From Maribacter sp. (GTDB lineage Bacteria; Bacteroidota; Bacteroidia; Flavobacteriales; Flavobacteriaceae), in NCBI GenBank assembly GCA_011050675.1, contig DRFI01000029.1, positions 1 to 64,000 of the forward strand: 64,000 bases of DNA, read 5' to 3'. Position numbers and translations under genes: made by a program. Of this stretch, positions 8,001-16,498 are shown piece by piece. A model generated the notes under the pieces. That model ran no database searches and was not told the origin of the DNA. It was given only the letters and a program-made list of their open reading frames with translations. Position 1 is the first letter of the stretch. Every line of letters begins with the position of its first letter.

Positions 8001-8765
8001 ATGAAGAAAATTTTTAAATTTTTTCTAAACCTTATACCAAGGCCTGTATTAATATCGCTTAGCTATTTAGTAAAACCTTTTTTTAAGGCATACTATAGAG
8101 GTAATACCTACGAAGACCCTATAGATGGTAATACTTTTCGGAGTTTTTTACCTTACGGGTATGAGAACCCCCGCGATAATGTACTTTCACCCTCTACATT
8201 GTCTTTAGAACGACATCGTTTACTATGGCTTTTTCTAAAAGAGGAGACCAATTTTTTTACCGCCCCACTACATGTATTACACTTTGCTCCAGAGCAAGCA
8301 TTTTACAAAAGATTTAGAAAACTAAAAAATCTTAATTATGTTACGACAGATTTAAATTCCCCGTTAGCAGACGTAAAGGCAGATATCTGCAACCTTCCCT
8401 TTGAGGACGATATGTTTGATGTTATTCTCTGTAATCATGTATTAGAGCACATTCCCGATGACACAAAAGCCATGTCTGAATTATATAGGATATTAAAACC
8501 TGGTGGATGGGGTATCTTTCAAATTCCCCAAGACTTAAATCGTGAAAAAACATTTGAAGATAACACCATAACAGACAAAACTGAACGTGCTAAAATATTT
8601 GGTCAATATGACCACGTTAGAATTTACGGAAAAGACTATTTTGACAAGCTAAAAAGTATAGGTTTTAAGGTAGAAGAAATAAATTTCACCAAGCTAATGA
8701 GCCAAGAAGAAATCAATAGATACCGCTTAGCAAGTGGCGAGATAATTCCCTTAGTAAAGAAATAG
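8001..8765 (+). CDS. class I SAM-dependent methyltransferase
   Basis: 254 residues. An N-terminal part with a basic, hydrophobic start is followed by a Rossmann methyltransferase core from about residue 90: VLHFAPEQ (a degenerate motif I without the usual GxGxG), NYVTTDLNSP, DICNLPFEDDMFDVILCNHVLEHIPD, then RILKPGGWGIFQIP. The substrate cannot be told from sequence. It starts 9 bp after map. Its TAG stop directly abuts the stop codon of apbE on the opposite strand, with no intergenic base and no terminator hairpin visible. Confidence 0.8.
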   Translation: MKKIFKFFLNLIPRPVLISLSYLVKPFFKAYYRGNTYEDPIDGNTFRSFLPYGYENPRDNVLSPSTLSLERHRLLWLFLKEETNFFTAPLHVLHFAPEQAFYKRFRKLKNLNYVTTDLNSPLADVKADICNLPFEDDMFDVILCNHVLEHIPDDTKAMSELYRILKPGGWGIFQIPQDLNREKTFEDNTITDKTERAKIFGQYDHVRIYGKDYFDKLKSIGFKVEEINFTKLMSQEEINRYRLASGEIIPLVKK

Positions 8766-9779
8766 TTATTTCACTTCAAGTTCTTTAAAACCTTTGGTTA
8801 AAAATTCTTGTGTTTCACCGTTTTCATCCACATAAACGATATAAGCCTCTAACCTTTTATTTTCATTAATCAACTTAAAAGCATCGCTTAAATCCATAGC
8901 CATAAATGCAGTTGCATACGCATCTGCAGTAGCACAATCATCAGCCAAAATAGTTACTGCTAAGGTATTAGAAAGCTGTGTATATCCTGTTTTAGGATTT
9001 ACAGTGTGCACATACTTTTTCCCTGTAGCCTCATCAACTCTAAACTTACGATAATTGCCAGAAGAGGCTAATGCCCTATCATTTAAATTAATTAATATTT
9101 TGGTAGACCTTTTAACTTGCATCTCAGGATCATCAATGCCAACAACCCAAGATTTATCTTTAATGGTATTCTTTCCTTTAGCAACCAATTCACCACCCAC
9201 TTCAATTAAATAGTTACCTATCCCTTTGGCGTCCAACATTGCAGCTAGTCTATCTATAGAATACCCTTTAGCAATAGCATTAAAATCTAAGTAAATATTA
9301 GGATCAGCTTTAATTATACGATTAGCATCATCTATTAGAATTTTATCCAGACCAACAAAATTCAACAAACTATCTATCTTAAGGCTATCCATAGATATTT
9401 GCCTTTCCGGTCCAAACCCCCATGCATTTACAAGTGTACCTACAGTTGGGTCAAAAAAACCATTTGTGTCCTTATTAATCTCTTTTGAGAGTTTAAAAAC
9501 CTCCCTGAACATCTCATCAACAACTACGGTACTATCACCTTTGTTAATTCTAGAAATATCCGATTCAGGAATATAGGTAGATAGAGAATGATTAATTACT
9601 GCAAAAACAGAATCAATTTCTCTCTGCAAATCAATTTTATCTGATGAAATTGAAATAATACTATAAGAAGTTCCTAAAGCTCCGCCCACATTTTCATTCC
9701 GAACACCAACACTGCCACTTTGCCTACAAGATTGTAACATCCCTAACAAAACTGTAACTACTAAAACGTATCTCTTCAT
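8766..9779 (-). CDS. apbE: FAD:protein FMN transferase (ApbE), lipoprotein
   Basis: 337 residues. It transfers FMN from FAD onto a threonine of target proteins, here most likely NqrB and NqrC of the adjacent operon. A lipoprotein signal is visible (hydrophobic stretch then LQSC near residue 18), placing it outside the cytoplasmic membrane, where flavinylation of Nqr takes place. Family motifs are VNAWGFGP, DFNAIAKGYSIDRL, HTVNPKTG (258-265) and the metal-binding DDCATADA (280-287). Its start overlaps the upstream 120-residue gene by 4 bp (ATGA), indicating translational coupling. It is the last gene of the nqr region. Confidence 0.95.
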   Translation of the reverse strand: MKRYVLVVTVLLGMLQSCRQSGSVGVRNENVGGALGTSYSIISISSDKIDLQREIDSVFAVINHSLSTYIPESDISRINKGDSTVVVDEMFREVFKLSKEINKDTNGFFDPTVGTLVNAWGFGPERQISMDSLKIDSLLNFVGLDKILIDDANRIIKADPNIYLDFNAIAKGYSIDRLAAMLDAKGIGNYLIEVGGELVAKGKNTIKDKSWVVGIDDPEMQVKRSTKILINLNDRALASSGNYRKFRVDEATGKKYVHTVNPKTGYTQLSNTLAVTILADDCATADAYATAFMAMDLSDAFKLINENKRLEAYIVYVDENGETQEFLTKGFKELEVK

Positions 9780-10138
9780 ATCTCAACTAAACCATCATAA
9801 TCAACAATATATTCCTCATCTAAATACACAGGCAAATTATGGTCAGTAGCATTCACCAAACCAACACCTGCATAAAAAGTTGTAGCCTCAAATTTATCTG
9901 CATGCTCTTTCATCTTCTTAAGATCCGACATAAAAAAATCCAAATCCTTAGGGTCACCCGGGTATTCAATTGCCTTTACTACGACAAAACGCATCTTCTT
10001 TTCCTTTGTACAAACAAACTGCGGATTTTTACGCAATTCACTGTTAACGGCTAAAAATTCAAACCCTTCATCTTCTAATTTCTTACCAACAATATTCATT
10101 GCCAAGTTATGAAGTTCCTGTTCTGTTAATACATGCAT
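9776..10138 (-). CDS. small protein of the nqr-apbE region, function unknown
   Basis: 120 residues, soluble, no signal peptide, no cysteine-rich site beyond a single C; begins MHVLTEQELHNLAMNIVG. It contains KMRFVVVKAIEYPGDP and HNLPVYLDEEYIVDYDG. I recall the same small gene between nqrF and apbE in other flavobacteria, where it may be labelled as an NqrF-related protein because of position. It shows no ferredoxin or flavin-binding motif, so that label is not supported. A terminator-like hairpin separates it from nqrF, while its end overlaps apbE by 4 bp. A role in Nqr assembly or ApbE function is inference from context only. Confidence 0.7.
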   Translation of the reverse strand: MHVLTEQELHNLAMNIVGKKLEDEGFEFLAVNSELRKNPQFVCTKEKKMRFVVVKAIEYPGDPKDLDFFMSDLKKMKEHADKFEATTFYAGVGLVNATDHNLPVYLDEEYIVDYDGLVEI

Positions 10139-10153
10139 ACTAAATTACTTTTT

Positions 10154-10183
10154 ATAAAAAAACCGATACATTACATATCGGTT
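10154..10183 (-). terminator. intrinsic-terminator-like hairpin between nqrF and the small gene/apbE
   Basis: A perfect 8-bp stem AACCGATA/TATCGGTT (10161-10168 with 10176-10183) with a 7-base loop is followed, on the minus strand, by a T-rich tract at 10160-10154. It lies just after the nqrF stop and could terminate or attenuate transcription into the downstream genes. Confidence 0.6.
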
Positions 10184-10211
10184 AGTTTTCTTTAATTCAA
10201 ATACTTAGATG

Positions 10212-11519
10212 TTATCCACCAAAGTCATCAAAACGTATATGTTCATCTGGAATACCGAAATCTTCTCCCATTTTCTGAACTGCTTTGTTCATCAAAGGAG
10301 GTCCACAGAAGTAAAGTTCAATATCTTCTGGAGATTCATGTAGACTTAAGTAATTGTCAATTACACAATTATGAATGAAACCTACGAACCCATCTCCAGG
10401 TGCATCTATATTCTCTTTTACTTTCCAATTATCAACATCCATTGGTTCTGAAAGTGCTAAGTAGAATTTAAAATTAGGAAACTCTTCTTCTAACTTATAG
10501 AAATGGTCTAAATAAAACAATTCTCTTTTGGAACGACCACCGTACCAGTAACTAACTTTTCTATTAGTTCTTAATGTTTTGAATAAGTGATATAAATGCG
10601 AACGCATTGGCGCCATACCTGCACCACCACCTACATATAGCATTTCTGAATCTGACTCATTAATGAAAAATTCACCATAAGGTCCTGAAATAGTTACTTC
10701 ATCACCTTCCTTTAAGTTAAAAATATAAGATGAAGCCACACCAGGATTTACATCCATCCAACCGTTCTTAGAACGATCCCATGGTGGAGTAGCAATACGT
10801 ACATTCAACATAATCTCTCTTCCTTCTGCAGGAAAAGATGCCATTGAATACGCTCTTTCTACTGTTTCTGGATTCTTCATGACTAAAGGCCATAGATTAA
10901 ACTTATCCCATTCTGCTTGAAACTTATCTGGAGTCTCATGCTCTTCAGGGTGGGCAGTAATATCAATATCAGCAAATTTAACTTCACATTGAGGAATCTC
11001 AATTTGAATATATCCACCAGCTTTATACCCCATATCTTCGGGAATCTCTACTACAAATTCCTTAATAAAAGAAGCAACGTTATAATTACGAACAACCTTA
11101 CCTGGCCATTTCTTAATTCCGAATACCTCTTCTGGAATTGTGATTTCCATATCTTGCTTAACCTTTACTTGACAGGCTAAACGTGCACCATGGTTCAATT
11201 CTCTTTTAGAGAAATGCGGAGTTTCTGTAGGTAGTGCTTCACCACCACCAGAAAGCACATGACACTCGCATTGAATACATGTACCACCACCACCACAGGC
11301 AGATGGTAAGAATACTTTTTGATTTCCTAAAGTAGATAGCAAAGACCCACCAGAAGAAACTTCAATTTTCTTTTCTCCATTAATAGTAATAGTCACAGGA
11401 CCAGATGGAGAAAGTTTTTGTTTGGTAAACAGAAGCAATGCTACTAACGCCATCAACAGTATTAGAAATGCGACAACAGTTATTAAAATTGTTCCACCTG
11501 TACTTGCAGCTAAAATCAT
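10212..11519 (-). CDS. nqrF: Na+-translocating NADH:quinone reductase subunit F
   Basis: 435 residues. This subunit is the NADH-oxidising entry point of the Na+ pump. One N-terminal membrane helix (about 10-31) precedes a 2Fe-2S ferredoxin domain with ligands C75, C81, C84 and C116 (SACGGGGTCIQC and ARLACQ). An FAD/NADH reductase module follows, with RAYSMASFP (flavin binding), GPYGEF, GGGAGMAPMRSHL (NADH binding) and FCGPPLM. The C-terminus ends FDDFGG, as expected for NqrF. It starts 2 bp after nqrE. Last structural gene of nqrABCDEF. Confidence 0.97.
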   Translation of the reverse strand: MILAASTGGTILITVVAFLILLMALVALLLFTKQKLSPSGPVTITINGEKKIEVSSGGSLLSTLGNQKVFLPSACGGGGTCIQCECHVLSGGGEALPTETPHFSKRELNHGARLACQVKVKQDMEITIPEEVFGIKKWPGKVVRNYNVASFIKEFVVEIPEDMGYKAGGYIQIEIPQCEVKFADIDITAHPEEHETPDKFQAEWDKFNLWPLVMKNPETVERAYSMASFPAEGREIMLNVRIATPPWDRSKNGWMDVNPGVASSYIFNLKEGDEVTISGPYGEFFINESDSEMLYVGGGAGMAPMRSHLYHLFKTLRTNRKVSYWYGGRSKRELFYLDHFYKLEEEFPNFKFYLALSEPMDVDNWKVKENIDAPGDGFVGFIHNCVIDNYLSLHESPEDIELYFCGPPLMNKAVQKMGEDFGIPDEHIRFDDFGG

Positions 11520-11521
11520 GT

Positions 11522-12286
11522 TTATTTATTTACGTCGTTATAAGAAATAACTTTTTCGTCAATTTCTTTGTTCTCTTCTACTACTATTTCTTCTTCTAAA
11601 GGTGTTATCACCTCTGGTTGCAAAACTTGGTTTACCTGTTCGTTAGCCTCTTCTGCATCATCACCGCCACCGGTTAACATACCTCCAAAACTTTGAAAGC
11701 CAATACCCATTAAACCAGTAATGATGAAAGTAATACCTAAACCTCTTAACGGAGCCGGAACATTACTATATCTAATTTTCTCACGAATAGCTGCAATTGC
11801 TAAAATCGCCAAAAACCAACCAATACCAGAACTTACACCATAATTGAATGCCAAGCCTAAAGTCTCAATTTCTCTTGCCTGCATGAATAATGAACCACCA
11901 AGTATTGCACAGTTAACTGCAATTAACGGCAAGAATATACCCAACGAGTTATACAAAGAAGGAGAGAATTTCTCAACTACTATCTCTACCAATTGTACCA
12001 TTGTTGCTATGGTTGCAATAAATAGGATAAAAGATAAAAAGCTAAGGTTGTAATCTGCATACTCCGGACCCAACCAAACTAAGGCACCATCCTGTAATAA
12101 ATACTTATCTAATAACCAGTTCATTGGTACAGTTACCGCCAATACAAATATTACCGCAGCACCTAGACCAACAGCAGTAGCCACTTTTTTCGATACCGCC
12201 AAATAAGAACACATCCCCAAGAACACGGCAAATACCATGTTATCTATAAAGATGGACTTAAAAAATAATTCTACATGTTCTAACAT
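11522..12286 (-). CDS. nqrE: Na+-translocating NADH:quinone reductase subunit E, with C-terminal extension
   Basis: Integral membrane subunit with about six helices, including the conserved segments FLGMCSYLAVSKK and NCAILGGSLFM whose cysteines (about C26 and C126) are in the positions known to hold an Fe-S centre between NqrD and NqrE. The protein is 254 residues against about 200 in gammaproteobacteria. The extra ~45 residues after GGMLTGGGDDAEE are acidic (many E and D) and probably disordered in the cytoplasm or periplasm. Spacing to nqrD is 21 bp. Confidence 0.95.
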   Translation of the reverse strand: MLEHVELFFKSIFIDNMVFAVFLGMCSYLAVSKKVATAVGLGAAVIFVLAVTVPMNWLLDKYLLQDGALVWLGPEYADYNLSFLSFILFIATIATMVQLVEIVVEKFSPSLYNSLGIFLPLIAVNCAILGGSLFMQAREIETLGLAFNYGVSSGIGWFLAILAIAAIREKIRYSNVPAPLRGLGITFIITGLMGIGFQSFGGMLTGGGDDAEEANEQVNQVLQPEVITPLEEEIVVEENKEIDEKVISYNDVNK

Positions 12287-12307
12287 AATTTCTACTTAAA
12301 TGTCTGT

Positions 12308-12955
12308 TTAATTCTCTTCTACAAGTGCTGGATTTCTTGAGCGTTGTACCCAAATAATAATACCTACTACAATTAATGCAGCTGGTGGAATTATCATAAA
12401 TCCGTTGTTCTCATATCCTGTTGAATACAAACCAGTTTTCATAATTGGATCACCAAATACAGGATAGCCAAAAAGTGTACCTGACCCTAAAAGCTCCCTA
12501 AAGAACCCAACGATTACTAGAATAACACCGTAACCTAAAGAGTTTCCTATTCCATCCAGAAATGAACGCCATGGTCCGTTTGCCAAAGCAAATGCTTCAA
12601 AACGACCCATTATAATACAGTTCGTTATTATTAAACCAACAAATACCGCAAGGGTTTTACTTAGCTCATATGCATAAGCTTTAAGCACTTGATCTACAAT
12701 AATTACCAAAGTTGCTACAACTATAAGCTGAACAATAATTCTAATTTTCGAAGGAATAATGTTTCTCATTAATGAGATTACCACGTTACCCGCACCTAAA
12801 ACGAACATTACAGAAATTGCCATCACCAATGATGCCTTTAGTTCTGCCGTAATAGCAAGCGCAGAACAAATTCCTAATACCTGAATGGTAATAGGGTTGT
12901 TATCCGCTAACGGATCCGTAATAAGATTTGTATCTTTTTTTGATAGTAGTGCCAT
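12308..12955 (-). CDS. nqrD: Na+-translocating NADH:quinone reductase subunit D
   Basis: 215 residues. Polytopic membrane subunit homologous to NqrE in inverted topology. The family segments NNPITIQVLGICSALAIT and VGLIITNCIIMGRFEAFA are visible and carry the two cysteines (about C30 and C112) that pair with those of NqrE around the Fe centre. It is separated from nqrC by one base and lies in the uninterrupted nqr gene order. Confidence 0.96.
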   Translation of the reverse strand: MALLSKKDTNLITDPLADNNPITIQVLGICSALAITAELKASLVMAISVMFVLGAGNVVISLMRNIIPSKIRIIVQLIVVATLVIIVDQVLKAYAYELSKTLAVFVGLIITNCIIMGRFEAFALANGPWRSFLDGIGNSLGYGVILVIVGFFRELLGSGTLFGYPVFGDPIMKTGLYSTGYENNGFMIIPPAALIVVGIIIWVQRSRNPALVEEN

Positions 12956-12956
12956 A

Positions 12957-13709
12957 TTACTTTGCTCTAATTGTTTCTAAATAAGGTTTATATAATTTAA
13001 CGGTTTCTCTTATCATAGCAGAAACACCGTTACCCGTAATCGTAGCACCCGCCAAGGCATCTACTTCATTATCATCTTTAGTATTATTTAAAGGATCATT
13101 ATTACCTTTTGCAACATCTATACCTGCATATTGAGTACCATTCAAAATAGTTTCCCCTTTAAAATCGTCCATGAAATAACGCATTTTAATATTGGCACCT
13201 AAACCAGGTGTTTCTCCTTTATGATCAAAATATACTCCTTGTACAGTCATAGTATCATCTAAAGCAATGAAACCCCAAATGGCATCCCATAATCCTTTAC
13301 CGTACATAGGAATGATGTAAAACTTTTTTCCATCTTTTTCTCCTATAAAAACTGGCAATTTATAATCTTCACCTTTTTTTATTTTCGCTAGTTGCTTTTT
13401 CAAATCGATTAAATAAGCCTCATTATCCTCGGTAATCTTGTCACCCTGAATAACTAATTGCTCTTTGATATAACTTGCAAACTCATCTTCAACTACATCT
13501 GTAGGAATAAAGTTTACGCTACCGGCGTCATCACCATTTTCATTAACACCCATTGCATAAAGAATGTTTTGTTGTTTTTCAAAACGCTCATTCTCCTTTA
13601 TGTTAGGACGCAATGCTGAGGCCAAGAATGCTAGTATTGAACCAACTACCACAACCATAACAGCAGCAAAAACTACTGTATAAACGTTACTATCTGTTTT
13701 ATTAGCCAT
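12957..13709 (-). CDS. nqrC: Na+-translocating NADH:quinone reductase subunit C
   Basis: 250 residues. One N-terminal membrane helix (about 10-32) and a large periplasmic domain. The covalent FMN site is the LAGATIT segment (GAT at 221-223, second T at 225), the motif modified by ApbE. YGKGLWDAIWGFIAL and GETPGLGA are further family signatures. The start is 2 bp after the nqrB stop. Confidence 0.96.
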   Translation of the reverse strand: MANKTDSNVYTVVFAAVMVVVVGSILAFLASALRPNIKENERFEKQQNILYAMGVNENGDDAGSVNFIPTDVVEDEFASYIKEQLVIQGDKITEDNEAYLIDLKKQLAKIKKGEDYKLPVFIGEKDGKKFYIIPMYGKGLWDAIWGFIALDDTMTVQGVYFDHKGETPGLGANIKMRYFMDDFKGETILNGTQYAGIDVAKGNNDPLNNTKDDNEVDALAGATITGNGVSAMIRETVKLYKPYLETIRAK

Positions 13710-13711
13710 AA

Positions 13712-14992
13712 TTAAACTGTTTCAGCTTTAAGTTCTTCTGCCTTACTATCTGAATCTTTTGGATAGATAGTGGCATTTTTTAATCTGTTCATTCTATTCT
13801 TAATATTACCCCTAACAACATAATGATCAATTGTTGGTGCAAATACATTCATTAATAGGATAGCTAAGAATACACCTTCTGGATACGCAGGGTTGAATAC
13901 ACGAATCATTACAGAAATAAAACCTATAAAGAAACCATAGTACCATTTACCCTTGTTCGTCTGCGAACCAGTAACCGGATCAGTAGCCATGTACACAATA
14001 CCAAATGCAAGACCACCAACGATTAAATGCTTCCAGAAATCGAAACTCATTAAACCATAAAACTTACTAGATTCTGTTATCCAACCAAATTCAACAACTT
14101 GATTAAAGATTAAGCCCATTACCAATGAACCTATAACAGCACTCAACATTATTCTCCAACTGGCAATTTTTGTAAAAATCAAAAACAAACCTCCTAAAAG
14201 AATTAGAAAAGCAGATGTTTCACCTACAGAACCTGGAATAAAACCAAAGAACATATCTGAAACAGAGTATGTCATTTCAGCTCCTTTGTTCTGAGCTAAA
14301 AAGCCTAATATGGTTTCACCTGAAATTGCATCTACATTTGCACCAGCTAGTATTTCTTCTGAACGCTCACGAGCACCATAAACCCAAACTTTATCACCAC
14401 TCATCCAAGTTGGATAAGCAAAGAATAAAAAGGCTCTTATTGTTAATGCAGGATTAAGAATATTCATTCCTGTTCCACCAAAAACTTCTTTACCGATAAC
14501 AACACCAAAAACAACAGCAACAGACAACATCCATAATGGTGTATCTATTGGTACAATTAACGGCACTAACATACCGGTAACCAAATAACCTTCTTCTACT
14601 TCATGCCCTTTTATAACAGCAAAAATAAATTCTACTAAAAGACCAACTCCGTAAGAAACGACCACTAACGGTAATACCTTAATGATACCTATCCAGAAAT
14701 TATCCCAAGTAAGGAAATCGTTCATCAATGAAAAATCAACTGGAAATCCATTAATAGCTGAATAATGCTGATACCCAGCATTGAACATAGAAAATATCAA
14801 CACTGGAACCAGTGCCATAATTACCGTGTTCATTGTACGTTTTAGATCATCCGCAGATTTTACATGTGTACCACCTGCATGAGTGGTTTCATCTGGAGAA
14901 AACAAAAAAGTATGGAAGGCATTAAAGGCAGGAGCCATTTTCTTACCCTGATACTTTAGTTTAAGTTCGTGTAATTTACTTTTTAAACTCAT
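13712..14992 (-). CDS. nqrB: Na+-translocating NADH:quinone reductase subunit B
   Basis: 426 residues. Large membrane subunit, about ten helices, involved in the Na+ pathway and quinone reaction; carries one covalent FMN and riboflavin in characterised enzymes. GGTGMNILNPALTIRAFLFFAYP and MATDPVTGSQT are strongly conserved segments. The flavinylation motif reads AISGETIL near residue 225, where the family consensus is SGAT: the acceptor threonine is kept but the alanine before it is glutamate (see findings). Adjacent ApbE would perform the modification. Confidence 0.96.
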   Translation of the reverse strand: MSLKSKLHELKLKYQGKKMAPAFNAFHTFLFSPDETTHAGGTHVKSADDLKRTMNTVIMALVPVLIFSMFNAGYQHYSAINGFPVDFSLMNDFLTWDNFWIGIIKVLPLVVVSYGVGLLVEFIFAVIKGHEVEEGYLVTGMLVPLIVPIDTPLWMLSVAVVFGVVIGKEVFGGTGMNILNPALTIRAFLFFAYPTWMSGDKVWVYGARERSEEILAGANVDAISGETILGFLAQNKGAEMTYSVSDMFFGFIPGSVGETSAFLILLGGLFLIFTKIASWRIMLSAVIGSLVMGLIFNQVVEFGWITESSKFYGLMSFDFWKHLIVGGLAFGIVYMATDPVTGSQTNKGKWYYGFFIGFISVMIRVFNPAYPEGVFLAILLMNVFAPTIDHYVVRGNIKNRMNRLKNATIYPKDSDSKAEELKAETV

Positions 14993-14995
14993 TTC

Positions 14996-16345
14996 TTATC
15001 CTATTTCTTTTTGCAATAAATCTAACCCCTCACGAATAATCTTCTGGTGTGGTTGTTTAGAAATACATATAAACTCAGTTAACGAAAAATCTTCTGGAGC
15101 TACTTCATACAAACCTAATTGCTCCATTTCATCCAAATCTTTTACCATACAAGCTTTTAAAAGTTGCATTGGAAAAATATCCATCGGAAAAACTTTTTCA
15201 TATTGTCCCGTTACTACGAAGGCCCTGTGCTCACCGTTAGTATTGGTATCTAAATCATATTTTTTATTCGGCTGCATCCAAGAGAATGTTAACGCCCTTG
15301 TAGCAGAGATTTTATTAAAAACCGGCTTATTCCAACCAAACAATTCATAATCATCTCCTTCTGGAATAACTGTAACCGTATTATTATAAAAACCTAAATA
15401 TCCGTCTGGCTTACTTTTAGAACCCGTAAGAACATCACCGTTTATAACTCTAAAGTTTTCTTCATTAACTCCACTAGCATACAAAAAGGTAGAAATCTCT
15501 GCCCCTATTTTAGTAGTATAATATTTAGGTGCTTTAACAGAAGACCCTGCAAGCGCAATAACACGCTCTGCATTGAATTTCCCTGTCATTAAGTATTCAC
15601 CTATAATAATTAAATCTTGAGGAGTTACCGTCCAAACTAATTCTCCCTTATTAATAGGGTCTAGCTTGTTTATCTGAGTACCCACCAAACCTGCTGGATG
15701 AGGACCTGAAACATTATGTAAATCAACACCTTTCATCGAAGAAAGAGGCGAACTTCCCGAACCAACAGAAACATGAACCTTTCCTGGAGTCAACTTACCT
15801 AATGCAGTAATTGCTGTTTGCAATTCTTTTTCTTTACCCTGTAATACGTAATTCAAATCTGCCTGTAATGGTCCACTTGAATAACCTGAGATAAATATAG
15901 ACTTAGGAGTTGTATTAGGATCAGCTACTACATCATAAGGCCTCTGCTTAATAAATGGCCAACAGCCACTTTTTAACAAAGTAGCTTTCAGTTCTTCTTT
16001 AGATGCCTTTTCTACATCTAAAGCAGCACCTGAAAATGCCTCTTGTGTTTTGTCTGCTAATATCTTTAAAGTCAAAATACGTCTTCTATCCCCTCTTTCA
16101 ATCTCAATAAGCTCACCGCTTACTGGTGAAACAAAAAGCATATTTTCCATGCTTTTATTATAGAACAAAGGCTCTCCCGCTTTCACTTCGGCGCCCTGCT
16201 TTACCATCATTTTAGGAGTAATTCCGTGAAAATCACTTAATTGTATAGCATAAACATTACTTAAAACAGCTTTAGAAGTAGTCTGTTCTGCGGCGCCCAC
16301 AAGATTAATGTTAAGCCCTTTTTTAATTCGAATGTCTTTTGACAT
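14996..16345 (-). CDS. nqrA: Na+-translocating NADH:quinone reductase subunit A
   Basis: 449 residues. Cytoplasmic-side subunit thought to contribute to ubiquinone/menaquinone interaction. It starts MSKDIRIKKGLNINLVG, with the family segments VKQGAEVKAGEPLFYNKS, FISGYSSGPLQADLNY, GPHPAGLVGTQI and QPNKKYDLDTN. First gene of the operon; a -7 promoter element lies 35-42 bp upstream. The five following nqr genes are separated by 1-21 bp. Confidence 0.96.
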   Translation of the reverse strand: MSKDIRIKKGLNINLVGAAEQTTSKAVLSNVYAIQLSDFHGITPKMMVKQGAEVKAGEPLFYNKSMENMLFVSPVSGELIEIERGDRRRILTLKILADKTQEAFSGAALDVEKASKEELKATLLKSGCWPFIKQRPYDVVADPNTTPKSIFISGYSSGPLQADLNYVLQGKEKELQTAITALGKLTPGKVHVSVGSGSSPLSSMKGVDLHNVSGPHPAGLVGTQINKLDPINKGELVWTVTPQDLIIIGEYLMTGKFNAERVIALAGSSVKAPKYYTTKIGAEISTFLYASGVNEENFRVINGDVLTGSKSKPDGYLGFYNNTVTVIPEGDDYELFGWNKPVFNKISATRALTFSWMQPNKKYDLDTNTNGEHRAFVVTGQYEKVFPMDIFPMQLLKACMVKDLDEMEQLGLYEVAPEDFSLTEFICISKQPHQKIIREGLDLLQKEIG

Positions 16346-16379
16346 GTGCGTATAGACCTTTAGGTTATCAAAATTTGAG

Positions 16380-16387
16380 CAAATTTA
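16380..16387 (-). promoter_or_regulatory. TAnnTTTG -7 element upstream of nqrA (TAAATTTG)
   Basis: The plus strand reads CAAATTTA, the complement of the Bacteroidota -7 element, 35 bp upstream of the nqrA ATG. No -33 TTG at standard spacing. Confidence 0.55.
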
Positions 16388-16498
16388 AGTACAAAAACTT
16401 CGTTTTCATAATTATTGTCCCATAATTTAGACATTAGAACAAGCTATATTTTTTAGGCATCGTTTTTGTTTACCTTTACTTAAAAAATACGGGGTACA

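Noticed and set aside
16346-16498. Riboswitch upstream of the nqr operon or the plug-protein gene
   Set aside because: The region is short and AT-rich with no conserved aptamer-like stems; only a -7 box on the minus strand is supportable.
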